A stretch of 25,997 bases of DNA from the NCBI GenBank assembly GCA_003224835.1, contig QHZX01000247.1, positions 1 to 25,997 on the forward strand. The letters run 5' to 3'. Each line of letters opens with the position of its first letter. The first letter of the stretch is position 1. The notes under the pieces are model-generated. The model did not search any database, was not told the origin of the DNA, and worked only from the letters and a program-made list of their open reading frames with translations. The stretch comes from Acidobacteriota bacterium. Its GTDB lineage: Bacteria > Acidobacteriota > Terriglobia > Terriglobales > Acidobacteriaceae. Below, piece after piece: positions 6,207 to 14,098 of this stretch. Made by a program: the position numbers and the translations under genes.

Positions 6207-7997
6207 TCAGAAGCCTGCTGGCCGCTCGTTCACAACTGCAAAAGCGTTTTCTAGCGCTATCCCTGCCTGCCCCAGCATTCCTTCATCGAATAAACGTCCG
6301 ATCAGAGTTACGCCGTGAGGCACTCGCCTAGGCGATGAAAATTTAGGCAAGGGATGATTTGGGTCAGGCGCCCAGTCGCTTCGTGCTTCGGACACTTCCA
6401 CGAAACCCGCTCGCAAAGTCAGTGATGGATGGCCAGTGAAATTTGTAATTGTCAGCATCTCGTCCCGCAAAGACGGCACCAGCAACAGATCCACTTCTGA
6501 AAATACCCGCGCCATTTCCTGGGCGACCTTGCGGCGGAAGCGATCCGTTTGAACGAAATCTACTGCGGAAAGGAATCGCGATTGGCGAAAGACATTTGGC
6601 CATGCGTCCGGCACCTGCACCTTGAGCTGATCGACCTCATGGTTAAGAGTGATCTCCTCGAATGCTGCCGCGGCCTCGGCGAAGAGTATGAGATCAAGTG
6701 AATCGTACGGCCAGTCGGGTATCGAGACTTCAACTGGGACCATGCCCAACTTCTTCACGGTTTCGAGGGCAGCGCGATCCACTTCGGTTGCGGGCGATTC
6801 CGCCATCCATTTGGGGAAATAACCCACGCGTAAACCTTTAACGTTTGCGCCAGCCTCGAAACTCAGCTTGCCGGGCATGCTGGCAAGATCGCCGGGATCA
6901 GGGCCAGAAATTGCGTGAAGGACGAGCATTGCGTCTTCGACGGTGCGAGTCATGGGGCCAAGTTTGTCCAAGGACCAACACAGGGTCATCGCTCCGGTGC
7001 GTGGCACGCGGCCGTAGGTAGGGCGCAAGCCGGTGACGCCACAGCGCATGCTCGGCCCGACGATGCTTCCGCCGGTCTCGCTTCCGATCGCAAATCCGAG
7101 CAATCCGGCCGCGGTCGAAGCCCCCGGGCCGGCGCTTGAGCCCGAGGATCCCTCTTCAAGCAGCCAGGGGTTCATAGTTTGCCCGCCAAACCAGATGTCG
7201 TTCAAGGCCAGCGCGCCGAGACTCAGCTTTGCGACCAGGACGGCACCGGCTTCTTGCAGGCGTTTCACAACTACAGCATCATCGGCGGGCACGCGATTTC
7301 TGAAAGGCTCCGCTCCGTAGGTGGTTGGAATCCCAGCAGTGTCGAGAAGGTCTTTCGCTCCCCAGGGAATACCGTGGAGCGGCCCGCGATTTTTTCCTGC
7401 CGCGAGTTCTGAATCGGCCCGCTTGGCCTGTGCCAGCGCAGATTCTCGCAACAGAGTGATTACGCAGCGCAGTTTGGGATCGTAACGCTGCAGCCGCTCC
7501 AGGTAGATATTGGTGAGCCGCTCAGAAGTGAGCTTTCGTGTCTCGATCCAGCGGGAGAGTTTTGTCACCGGCGCAAATGCAATGTCTTCGTCGCGTGACG
7601 GGAGCGGGCCAGGATCAGCTTTGCTGCGAATAAATCGATCGCGGTCAGGTCCGGATTTTTGTCCGGGAAGTATCGGGTCCCACCGCATCGCTGGCGCGAG
7701 TGCCGGTTCGAGGGCGACTCTTCGTGGACCGGTACGTCGTTCATAAAGCGCAGCCAGATTGCTGCGCCAACTCTTCGCAGCGATTTCACGCTCAGCATCC
7801 GCAAGCTCGATTTGAACCAGCTTCTCAGCTTCGGTGAAGGTCGCCGGTGTAACTTCCGGTCCAACCTGCGGCCCGGTTCCGAATGCCGGAGGCGTTCCCG
7901 GAGGCGGTTCAGTGGTCTGTGCGGCAGCGCCAACTGCAGCCGCTCCCAGCAAACCTGCTGACGCATGAATCAGAAACTGACGACGTGACCTGGACAT
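6207..7997 (-). CDS. Tat-exported amidase-signature hydrolase
   Basis: The ATG at 7997 is chosen over an upstream frame opening at 8039 because GAGGAG sits four to five bases before it and the product then starts with a twin-arginine signal (SRRQFLIHASAGLLGAAAVGA, residues 4-24). The 596-aa protein has an N-terminal region of about 130 residues and then an amidase-signature domain. Its Ser-cisSer-Lys triad can be placed at K215 (HGIPWGAKDLLD), S288 (EEGSSGSSAGPGAS) and S311 (GSETGGSIVGPS). The family hydrolyses amides in varied substrates, and distant members include GatA. The Tat signal places it outside the cytoplasm, so it is not GatA; substrate unknown. It converges on the rhodanese gene with 34 bases between stops. 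Confidence 0.9.
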   Translation of the reverse strand: MSRSRRQFLIHASAGLLGAAAVGAAAQTTEPPPGTPPAFGTGPQVGPEVTPATFTEAEKLVQIELADAEREIAAKSWRSNLAALYERRTGPRRVALEPALAPAMRWDPILPGQKSGPDRDRFIRSKADPGPLPSRDEDIAFAPVTKLSRWIETRKLTSERLTNIYLERLQRYDPKLRCVITLLRESALAQAKRADSELAAGKNRGPLHGIPWGAKDLLDTAGIPTTYGAEPFRNRVPADDAVVVKRLQEAGAVLVAKLSLGALALNDIWFGGQTMNPWLLEEGSSGSSAGPGASTAAGLLGFAIGSETGGSIVGPSMRCGVTGLRPTYGRVPRTGAMTLCWSLDKLGPMTRTVEDAMLVLHAISGPDPGDLASMPGKLSFEAGANVKGLRVGYFPKWMAESPATEVDRAALETVKKLGMVPVEVSIPDWPYDSLDLILFAEAAAAFEEITLNHEVDQLKVQVPDAWPNVFRQSRFLSAVDFVQTDRFRRKVAQEMARVFSEVDLLLVPSLRDEMLTITNFTGHPSLTLRAGFVEVSEARSDWAPDPNHPLPKFSSPRRVPHGVTLIGRLFDEGMLGQAGIALENAFAVVNERPAGF

Positions 7998-8077
7998 GAG
8001 CTCTCCTCGCAAGGCATTGTAGCTCGGGGATGGTCTCATCTCTGCCTCGTGATGAACCAGAAAAAAATCAAAAGCTT

Positions 8078-8174
8078 TTAACCGCAGAGTTCGCGGAGAA
8101 AATCCTTGAGAAAGCTTATGAAAAGAATCTCATGATCCATCCCCTTCGTGTACCTTCGTGACTTTTGTGGTTAA
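8078..8174. repeat. Short intergenic element with imperfect terminal inverted repeats
   Basis: Within the 289-base gap between the amidase and the propeller gene, TTAACCGCAGAG (8078-8089) and CTTTTGTGGTTAA (8162-8174) form imperfect inverted termini. The interior holds phrases such as TCGCGGAG and CTTCGTGTACCTTCGTGAC. Near-identical phrases recur as dispersed non-coding repeats in many environmental bacterial genomes; this is from memory, and only one copy is in the window. The rest of the gap (7998-8077, 8175-8286) shows no gene or convincing promoter. Confidence 0.5.
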
Positions 8175-8286
8175 CCATTTTGGAGTTTCGGGTGGTCACG
8201 GCGCAGCAAGATGCCTTTTTCAAATATGATTACCTGTCCACATTTTTAAATCTTTATTTGCGGAAATCGTTCGTCGAGGCGGCCCC

Positions 8287-11200
8287 GTGATCCGATCATT
8301 TCGCTCTATTTCAATCGCGTTGATATGCGCAGTTTGCGGTTTCGTGCAGTTCGCGTTTGCACAACAATATCCCACAAACTTTTATCAAGAAATGCGCTGG
8401 CGGGTGATTGGGCCATTCCGGGGTGGAAGAACCCGCGCAGTCGCCGGTGTTCCCAGCCAACCGAATGTTTTTTACATCGGCGCAGTCGATGGCGGCGTGT
8501 GGAAATCGACTGACTATGGACGGACGTGGAACCCAATCTTCGACGGCCAGCCTTCGCAGTCGATTGGGGCAATCGCGGTTTCGCCGTCGAATCCTGAGAC
8601 TATTTTCGTCGCCAGCGGCGAAGGTTTGCAGCGTCCGGATTTATCTGTTGGAAATGGGATATACAAATCCGTCGATGCCGGCAAAACCTGGACTCACCTT
8701 GGACTTCGCGAGGGCCAGCAGATTCCCGCTCTGGCGATCGATCCTCGCGATCCAAACCGGATTTTTGCCGCCGTGCTCGGCCACCCTTATGGAGCGAATC
8801 CGGAACGTGGAATTTTCCGCTCGACTGATGGCGGCGCGACGTGGCAGAAGGTCTTATACAAAGACGAAAACACAGGCGGATCGGACGTGGAGATCGATCC
8901 CTCGAATCCTGAAATCGTTTACGCGGCGCTATGGCAATCACGGCTCGGGCCATGGGAGGACAACAACGCGTTTGCCGGAACCGGAGGGGGACTTTTCAAA
9001 TCCACCGACGGCGGAAATACCTGGAAGAAGCTGGCGGGAGGATTACCGGATGACCTGGTGCAGATTAATGTCGCCATCGCGCCCAGCCAGCCAAAGCGTC
9101 TCTACGCCACGCTAGCGACGACTAAGCCTTCAGAATATGCAAGCGGCAAGGGACTGGGTTTTTATCGCTCCGATGATGGCGGAGAAAGCTGGACGCAAGT
9201 CACGAGTGATCCCCGACCGGCAATGAAGATCGGCGGCGGCGACCTGCCCATTTCAAGAGTTGATCCAAAAAACTCAGACGTCGTTTATAGCGCGAGCATT
9301 GTCACCGTTCGCTCGATCGATGGTGGAAAGACCTGGACGTCAATTCGTGGCGCGCCAGGCGGAGACGATTATCAAAACCTGTGGATCAATCCCAATGATC
9401 CGAAAATTATTCTGCTGGTTGCGGACCAAGGTGCAATCGTGAGCGTGAACGGCGGCGAGACTTGGAGTTCCTGGTATAACCAGCCCACTGCGCAGATTTA
9501 TCACGTGAGCGTGATGAATACCTTCCCTTACAAAGTTTGTGGCGGACAACAAGAGAGCGGTTCAGTTTGCATTGCGAGTCGTGGCAACGATGGCGAGATC
9601 ACGTTCCGCGACTGGCATCCAGTCGGAGTGATCGAATACGGATATGTTGCGCCGGACCCGCTGGATCACGACATCGTGTACGGCGCTGGGCGGAATGAGG
9701 TTTCGCGCTTCCATTGGAGCACCGGTCAAGTTGAGAACGTCACGCCTATTCCAATCCGCGACGGTTACCGCGTGGATCGCACCGAGCCAATCATGTTTTC
9801 ACCGGCTGATCCGCATGTACTTTATTACGCGACCAACGTTCTGTTTGGGGCTAAAGACGGCGGGCATTCGTGGCAGAAAATTAGTCCGGATCTGGCGCGA
9901 AAGGACCCCGGAGTTCCGGCTAGCGTTGCAGATCAAGCGGCCCTGAACCCTAAAGCGGTAAAGCAGCGTGGCGCAATTTATTCGCTTGCGCCTTCATTTC
10001 ACAATGTGAATACCATTTGGGCGGGAACGGACGACGGCTTGGTTTGGATTACCCGGGATGCGGGCAAGAACTGGAAAGACATAACTCCACAGGGTCTGAG
10101 TGCCTGGAGCAAAGTTACTCAAATCAGCGCTTCGCATTTTGATGACGAGACTGCATATGCTTCAGTGAGCCGTTTTCGAATCGACGACATGCGGCCCTAC
10201 GTTTACCGCACTCACGATGGCGGGAAGAGCTGGCGTGAAATTAGCAGCGGATTGCCGGACGATTCTTCCGTGAATACTGTGCGAGAGGATCCCGTTCGCA
10301 AAGGCTTACTATTCGCGGGAACAGAAACGGCGGTGTGGGTCTCATTCGATGATGGCGATCACTGGCAGTCACTGCAGTTGAATCTGCCGCACACCTCAAT
10401 GCGCGACCTGTGGGTACACGACAATGACTTGATTGTTGCCACGCACGGACGCTCTTTCTGGATATTGGACGATATCTCGCCACTGCGGCAACTTAGTTCT
10501 ACGGCTGCAAATTCTATAACCAGTGGACCTCATCTCTTTACGCCTGAGGCGGCTTACCGCGTGCGCCATGACACAAACACTGATACACCTCTTCCGGCGG
10601 ATGAACCGGCGGGCGAGAACCCGCCCGATGGCGCAATCATCGATTACTTACTACCGGCTGCGACAACTGGCCCAGCAACGCTGGAAATTCTGGATGCACA
10701 AGGAAAGTTAGTACGGCGTTTTTCGAATACCGACAAGCCGGAACCCAGCGCAGAAGAGTTAGAAACGGAATTAATTCCACAGTACTGGTTGCGTCCCGCA
10801 AGAGTCCTCTCTTCGGAAGCCGGCATGCACCGCTGGGTTTGGGATCTGCGCTATGCTTCGCCAAATTCAACCATCCACGAGTATCCAATTGCGGCTGTAC
10901 CGCACGACACCCCGAGAAATCCGCGTGGTCCGCTAGTGACGCCGGGTAAGTACTCTGTGCGGTTAACTGCGAATGGACGGACTCTAACGGCCGAGTTAAC
11001 GGTAAAAATGGATCCCAGGGTTAAGGCCACGGCTGCAGACTTGCAAAAGCAGCTGCAACTTGAAATCGATGTAGTCTCCGGAATCGGCAAGAGTTCGGAG
11101 GCAGTTACGCAGGCGCGCTCCATTCGAGAGCAGATAGCTAAACTTCTTAATACGGCGACTGATCCGCTAAAAGGACAACTGCGTGCGTTAGATGCCAAAC

Positions 11201-11511
11201 TTGCTGGATTGCTGGAAGGAGGCAAGGAGCCTGGAGCTACTGGCAGCAAAATGCCCTCACTTGGCGATATCAACGGGAACTTAGTCGAACTCTACAAACA
11301 GGTTGAACACGCGGATGCCGCGCCGACTCAGGCCCAAGTAGAAGCTTCGACCAAGAGTGAAGCTGAGTTAGGGGCGATGCTAACCCATTGGAATCAGCTG
11401 AAGAGCAGCGATATTCCCAGTCTGAATCAGCAACTTAAGTCAGCCGGCCTACCTCCGTTGCGATTCGACTTACCACCGCAGCAGCAAGAAGGCGGCCAAG
11501 ATGAGGAATAA
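8287..11511 (+). CDS. Large exported Asp-box (BNR/VPS10-like) beta-propeller protein
   Basis: A 1074-aa protein. GTG 8287 is the only in-frame start that yields the signal peptide intact (IALICAVCGFVQFAFA, cut near A25-Q26); the ribosome site is weak. Residues 30-730 hold about eleven Asp-box motifs of S/T-x-D-x-G-x-T-W type, including STDYGRTW, SVDAGKTW, STDGGATW, STDGGNTW, SIDGGKTW, THDGGKSW and SFDDGDHW. These are signatures of sialidase/sortilin-like propellers, probably two propellers in tandem. A C-terminal part from about 770 has an Ig/FlgD-like stretch (LEILDAQGKLVRRF, TPGKYSVRLTANG) and a helical tail. Such proteins are frequently labelled glycosyl hydrolase or VPS10-domain protein, but catalytic residues for glycosidase activity cannot be recognised here. 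An extracytoplasmic binding role is likely. The gene is monocistronic. Confidence 0.87.
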   Translation: MIRSFRSISIALICAVCGFVQFAFAQQYPTNFYQEMRWRVIGPFRGGRTRAVAGVPSQPNVFYIGAVDGGVWKSTDYGRTWNPIFDGQPSQSIGAIAVSPSNPETIFVASGEGLQRPDLSVGNGIYKSVDAGKTWTHLGLREGQQIPALAIDPRDPNRIFAAVLGHPYGANPERGIFRSTDGGATWQKVLYKDENTGGSDVEIDPSNPEIVYAALWQSRLGPWEDNNAFAGTGGGLFKSTDGGNTWKKLAGGLPDDLVQINVAIAPSQPKRLYATLATTKPSEYASGKGLGFYRSDDGGESWTQVTSDPRPAMKIGGGDLPISRVDPKNSDVVYSASIVTVRSIDGGKTWTSIRGAPGGDDYQNLWINPNDPKIILLVADQGAIVSVNGGETWSSWYNQPTAQIYHVSVMNTFPYKVCGGQQESGSVCIASRGNDGEITFRDWHPVGVIEYGYVAPDPLDHDIVYGAGRNEVSRFHWSTGQVENVTPIPIRDGYRVDRTEPIMFSPADPHVLYYATNVLFGAKDGGHSWQKISPDLARKDPGVPASVADQAALNPKAVKQRGAIYSLAPSFHNVNTIWAGTDDGLVWITRDAGKNWKDITPQGLSAWSKVTQISASHFDDETAYASVSRFRIDDMRPYVYRTHDGGKSWREISSGLPDDSSVNTVREDPVRKGLLFAGTETAVWVSFDDGDHWQSLQLNLPHTSMRDLWVHDNDLIVATHGRSFWILDDISPLRQLSSTAANSITSGPHLFTPEAAYRVRHDTNTDTPLPADEPAGENPPDGAIIDYLLPAATTGPATLEILDAQGKLVRRFSNTDKPEPSAEELETELIPQYWLRPARVLSSEAGMHRWVWDLRYASPNSTIHEYPIAAVPHDTPRNPRGPLVTPGKYSVRLTANGRTLTAELTVKMDPRVKATAADLQKQLQLEIDVVSGIGKSSEAVTQARSIREQIAKLLNTATDPLKGQLRALDAKLAGLLEGGKEPGATGSKMPSLGDINGNLVELYKQVEHADAAPTQAQVEASTKSEAELGAMLTHWNQLKSSDIPSLNQQLKSAGLPPLRFDLPPQQQEGGQDEE

Positions 11512-11559
11512 GTCAAAGCAGTAATATGGGCAGTATGCTGTTTTCTATACGGAATGCAG

Positions 11560-11588
11560 TAGCCAAGATACCTTCAGTCGTCTACAAT
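11560..11588 (+). promoter_or_regulatory. Candidate sigma70-type promoter for the small basic protein gene
   Basis: TAGCCA (11560-11565), a 17-base spacer, and TACAAT (11583-11588) lie 29 bases upstream of the ATG at 11618. The -35 matches consensus at four of six positions and the -10 at five of six. Confidence 0.45.
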
Positions 11589-11617
11589 CTGTGGGCTGTT
11601 CATACTTGGGGGAAACA

Positions 11618-11980
11618 ATGTCAAATCTGAACTCCGCGCTCCAGCAACTGAGAGATGAGCGGAAGCAGGCGCAAGCGCAATTAGAAAAGTTGGATCAGGC
11701 TATTTTGGTGATTGAAGGATTGTCTGGACGTACTGACACCCGGAGCACAACGAGAGGACGTACGAAGCGAACGCTATCAGTCGCTGCCCGCAGGCGCATC
11801 TCTGAAGCGCAGCGCGCACGCTGGGCGCAGAGGAAGAAACAAGCTGGAACTGCGTCATCGACTGGGCCGCGAGCGGTTCCGAGCAGGAAACCGTTGTCGG
11901 CTTCAGCACGCCGGCGAATTGCGGCTGCGCAGAGAGCACGCTGGGCAAAGTTCAGATCGCAACAAAAATCGGCAGCTTAG
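11618..11980 (+). CDS. Small basic protein with coiled coil and duplicated NUMOD3-like motif
   Basis: ATG 11618 follows GGGGGA by four bases and is preferred to the in-frame codon at 11591. The 120-aa protein has an N-terminal predicted coiled coil (residues 3-37, LNSALQQLRDERKQAQAQLE and onward). A Thr/Arg-rich linker follows, then two copies of a basic helix: TLSVAARRRISEAQRARWAQ near residue 56 and PLSASARRRIAAAQRARWAK near residue 94. The repeat resembles NUMOD3-type DNA-binding modules (S-x-x-x-R-x-x-I-S-x-A-x-x-x-R-W), so a dimeric DNA-binding protein is likely. No enzyme domain is present. Its target is unknown, and no partner gene is adjacent apart from the convergent ispG. Confidence 0.72.
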   Translation: MSNLNSALQQLRDERKQAQAQLEKLDQAILVIEGLSGRTDTRSTTRGRTKRTLSVAARRRISEAQRARWAQRKKQAGTASSTGPRAVPSRKPLSASARRRIAAAQRARWAKFRSQQKSAA

Positions 11981-12034
11981 TCGGGAATGTTTAGGGAAGT
12001 AGATCTCAGCATCTCGCGCCGACAGAAGGACGAC

Positions 12035-13273
12035 TTAGACGCCAACGCTTTCGTTCTTAGTCGCGTAATGAGAGTCAACATAATCGTCGAGGATACTTAT
12101 AAATTCCTCGACGATTTTTTCGCCACGAAGAGTGGTCATCAGGCGGCCGTCTACATAAACCGGAGCCTTGGGTTCTTCGAAAGTGCCGGGAAGCGAGATG
12201 CCAAGGCTGGCGTGCTTGGATTCGCCGGGGCCGTTCACCACGCATCCCATAACAGCAACTTTCATCTCTTCGACGCCGGAGTAACGCTGTTTCCAGACAG
12301 GCATCTGCTTGCGTAAGTAACTCTGGATCTGCTCGGCCATTTCCTGGAAGAAAGTGCTGGTAGTCCGTCCGCAGCCAGGGCAAGCTGTAACTTGCGGAGT
12401 GAAGCTGCGGATGCCGAGCGACTGAAGAATCTGCTGCGCCACGCGAACTTCTTCAGCACGGTCGCCGCCCGGAGCCGGGGTAAGTGATACCCGGATAGTG
12501 TCGCCGATGCCCTCTTGCAAAAGAATTGAAAGACCCGCGCTCGAAGCAACAATTCCCTTTGCTCCCATGCCGGCTTCGGTGAGACCCAAGTGGAGCGGAT
12601 ATTTGCAGCGGGAGGCCAGTGAGCGGTAGACATCGACGAGGTCCTGCACTCCGCTTACCTTCGCGCTGAGAATGATCTGATCGGGGCGCAATCCGTACTT
12701 TTCGGCAGTGGCGGCCGAATTGAGCGCGCTCATCACCATTGCTTCCATGGTGACTTCACGAGCGTCTTTGGGTTCAGATGAACGTGAATTCTCGTCCATC
12801 ATGCGGGTGAGCAGCGACTGATCGAGCGATCCCCAATTTACGCCAATGCGCACCGGCTTCTGGTTCTCGACTGCAACTTCCACCATCGTTCGGAAATTTG
12901 AATCATCTTTGCGGCCAATTCCGACGTTTCCCGGATTGATTCGGTACTTGGCCAGCGCCCGCGCACAGTCGGGAAATTTCTTGAGCAGAATGTGGCCGTT
13001 GTAATGGAAGTCACCGATGATCGGAACATCGATTCCGCGTTTGTCGAGTTGCTCCACAATGTGCGGGAGCGCCGCCGCGGCGTCGTCATTATTTACGGTC
13101 ACGCGCACGAGTTCCGATCCGGCGCGCGCCAGAGACGCGATCTGCTCGACGCTAGAAGCCACGTCAGCAGTATCGGTGTTGGTCATAGACTGCACCACAA
13201 CGGGTGCATCTGCGCCGACGCGGACCTTGCCGATGGTGCAGGTGACAGATTTACGGCGTTGGATTGATGCCAT
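12035..13273 (-). CDS. ispG: 4-hydroxy-3-methylbut-2-enyl diphosphate synthase (flavodoxin/ferredoxin)
   Basis: This [4Fe-4S] enzyme of the MEP pathway reductively opens methylerythritol cyclodiphosphate to HMBPP. The 412-aa product begins RRKSVTCTIGKVRVG, followed by PVVVQSMTNTDT, the IspG hallmark. Cluster ligands are C298 and C301 (ACPGCGRT), C344 (CVVNGPGE) and probably E351. The TIM-barrel segments RINPGNVG, RIGVNWGSLD and LGLTEAG are intact. Length fits the bacterial two-domain form. It is the last gene of a minus-strand dxr, rseP, ispG block but is separated from rseP by an opposite-strand toxin-antitoxin pair, so it likely has its own promoter. TAAACT lies 11 bases before the ATG (13285-13290) and no Shine-Dalgarno sequence is seen. 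Confidence 0.96.
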   Translation of the reverse strand: MASIQRRKSVTCTIGKVRVGADAPVVVQSMTNTDTADVASSVEQIASLARAGSELVRVTVNNDDAAAALPHIVEQLDKRGIDVPIIGDFHYNGHILLKKFPDCARALAKYRINPGNVGIGRKDDSNFRTMVEVAVENQKPVRIGVNWGSLDQSLLTRMMDENSRSSEPKDAREVTMEAMVMSALNSAATAEKYGLRPDQIILSAKVSGVQDLVDVYRSLASRCKYPLHLGLTEAGMGAKGIVASSAGLSILLQEGIGDTIRVSLTPAPGGDRAEEVRVAQQILQSLGIRSFTPQVTACPGCGRTTSTFFQEMAEQIQSYLRKQMPVWKQRYSGVEEMKVAVMGCVVNGPGESKHASLGISLPGTFEEPKAPVYVDGRLMTTLRGEKIVEEFISILDDYVDSHYATKNESVGV

Positions 13274-13377
13274 GTGGAAGGTTCAGTTTAACAGTTCAGG
13301 TTACGAACCGTCAGCCTGCGGCAAGAGAACTCGCGTCGGAATCCTGAATTTCAGGGCAACTTGACCGGGAGCCCTCA

Positions 13378-13424
13378 TAGCACGTAATATAGTGCTATAC
13401 GTGCTGCACGTATAAAAGTGCTAT
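13378..13424 (+). promoter_or_regulatory. vapBC operator/promoter with 19-bp palindrome
   Basis: TATACGTGC-T-GCACGTATA at 13396-13414 is a perfect palindrome with nine-base arms. AGTGCTAT occurs directly repeated at 13391-13398 and 13417-13424, and TAGCAC at 13378-13383 is its inverse. The palindrome overlaps a -10-like TATAAA (13411-13416) that ends six bases before the vapB ATG. Antitoxins of VapB type commonly repress their own operon by binding such repeats, so this is the probable autoregulatory site. Confidence 0.65.
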
Positions 13425-13656
13425 GAAAGCAAACATTACTTTGAAGCTGGATCGCGATCTGTTGCGCAAGGTGCGAGTTCTCGCCGCGGAACGGGACACA
13501 TCCGTAAGCGCTCTGATGAGTGAGCAGTTGGAAAAGGCCGTTCGCGAGCGGGAAGGATATCAGCAAGCAAAGCGGCGCGCACTGGCGATCTTGAAGAAGG
13601 GTTTCGATCTCGGCTATAAACCTCCTGCGTCTCGCGACGAATTGCATGAGCGATAA
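13423..13656 (+). CDS. vapB: VapB-type ribbon-helix-helix antitoxin
   Basis: A 77-aa protein whose N-terminus, ITLKLDRDLLRKVRVLAAERDTS, has the ribbon-helix-helix pattern: a beta strand followed by two helices, the second starting SVSALMSEQLEKAV. This would make a dimeric DNA-binding domain. The C-terminal part (about residues 45-77, ending GYKPPASRDELHER) is the segment expected to wrap around and inhibit the toxin. It overlaps the downstream PIN toxin gene by 11 bases, the usual antitoxin-first arrangement. The ATG has no ribosome binding site and lies six bases after TATAAA, suggesting leaderless translation. The pair sits between ispG and rseP on the opposite strand, consistent with horizontal insertion. 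Confidence 0.85.
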   Translation: MKANITLKLDRDLLRKVRVLAAERDTSVSALMSEQLEKAVREREGYQQAKRRALAILKKGFDLGYKPPASRDELHER

Positions 13657-14071
13657 GTGCTTCATCGACACGAACGTCCTGATTTACGCTCATGATCGTT
13701 CAGCGGGCGAGAAGCACCAGCTTGCGATGGACCTCACCGAAAAGACATGGGAATCGGGCAACGGAGTTTTGAGCACACAAGTTCTACAAGAATTCTGCGC
13801 CACAGTGCAACGCAAACTTACACGCTACTTATCTCTGGAAGACACCTTTCGTGTCGTACGCGAGTATCTTGCCTGGAATGTTGTGACTAATTCACCGGCA
13901 TCTGTCCTGCAAGCGATAGAAATTCAATCGCGATACAAGTTGTCCTTTTGGGACGCGCTCATACTGCACGCGGCCGAAGCCGGTGGCGCAGAGATACTCT
14001 ACACAGAGGACTTCTCGCACGGGCAGGTTTATGGCAAAGTACGCGCCGTAAATCCATTTCTGAAGAGCTGA
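13646..14071 (+). CDS. vapC: VapC-type PIN-domain ribonuclease toxin
   Basis: A 141-aa PIN-domain protein. The Mg-binding acidic residues expected for activity are all present: D8 (FIDTNVLIYA), E49 (TQVLQEF), D103 (SFWDALIL) and D122 (YTEDFSHG). VapC toxins cut RNA, often tRNA or the sarcin-ricin loop, when freed from VapB; the target here is unknown. Its start overlaps the end of the antitoxin gene, so translation is coupled. Its stop lies 27 bases from the stop of the convergent rseP. Length is normal and the gene appears intact. Confidence 0.88.
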   Translation: MSDKCFIDTNVLIYAHDRSAGEKHQLAMDLTEKTWESGNGVLSTQVLQEFCATVQRKLTRYLSLEDTFRVVREYLAWNVVTNSPASVLQAIEIQSRYKLSFWDALILHAAEAGGAEILYTEDFSHGQVYGKVRAVNPFLKS

Positions 14072-14098
14072 CGGGTGGCTCTTGGGAAAATAGCGTCC

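Noticed and set aside
6207..8039. Amidase start at 8039
   Set aside because: It would place 14 non-conserved residues before a complete twin-arginine signal; the ATG at 7997 has its own GAGGAG.
11516..11546. Possible terminator after the Asp-box propeller gene
   Set aside because: AGCAGTA and TATGCT before TTTT pair only with a bulge over a short AT-rich stem, too weak to call.
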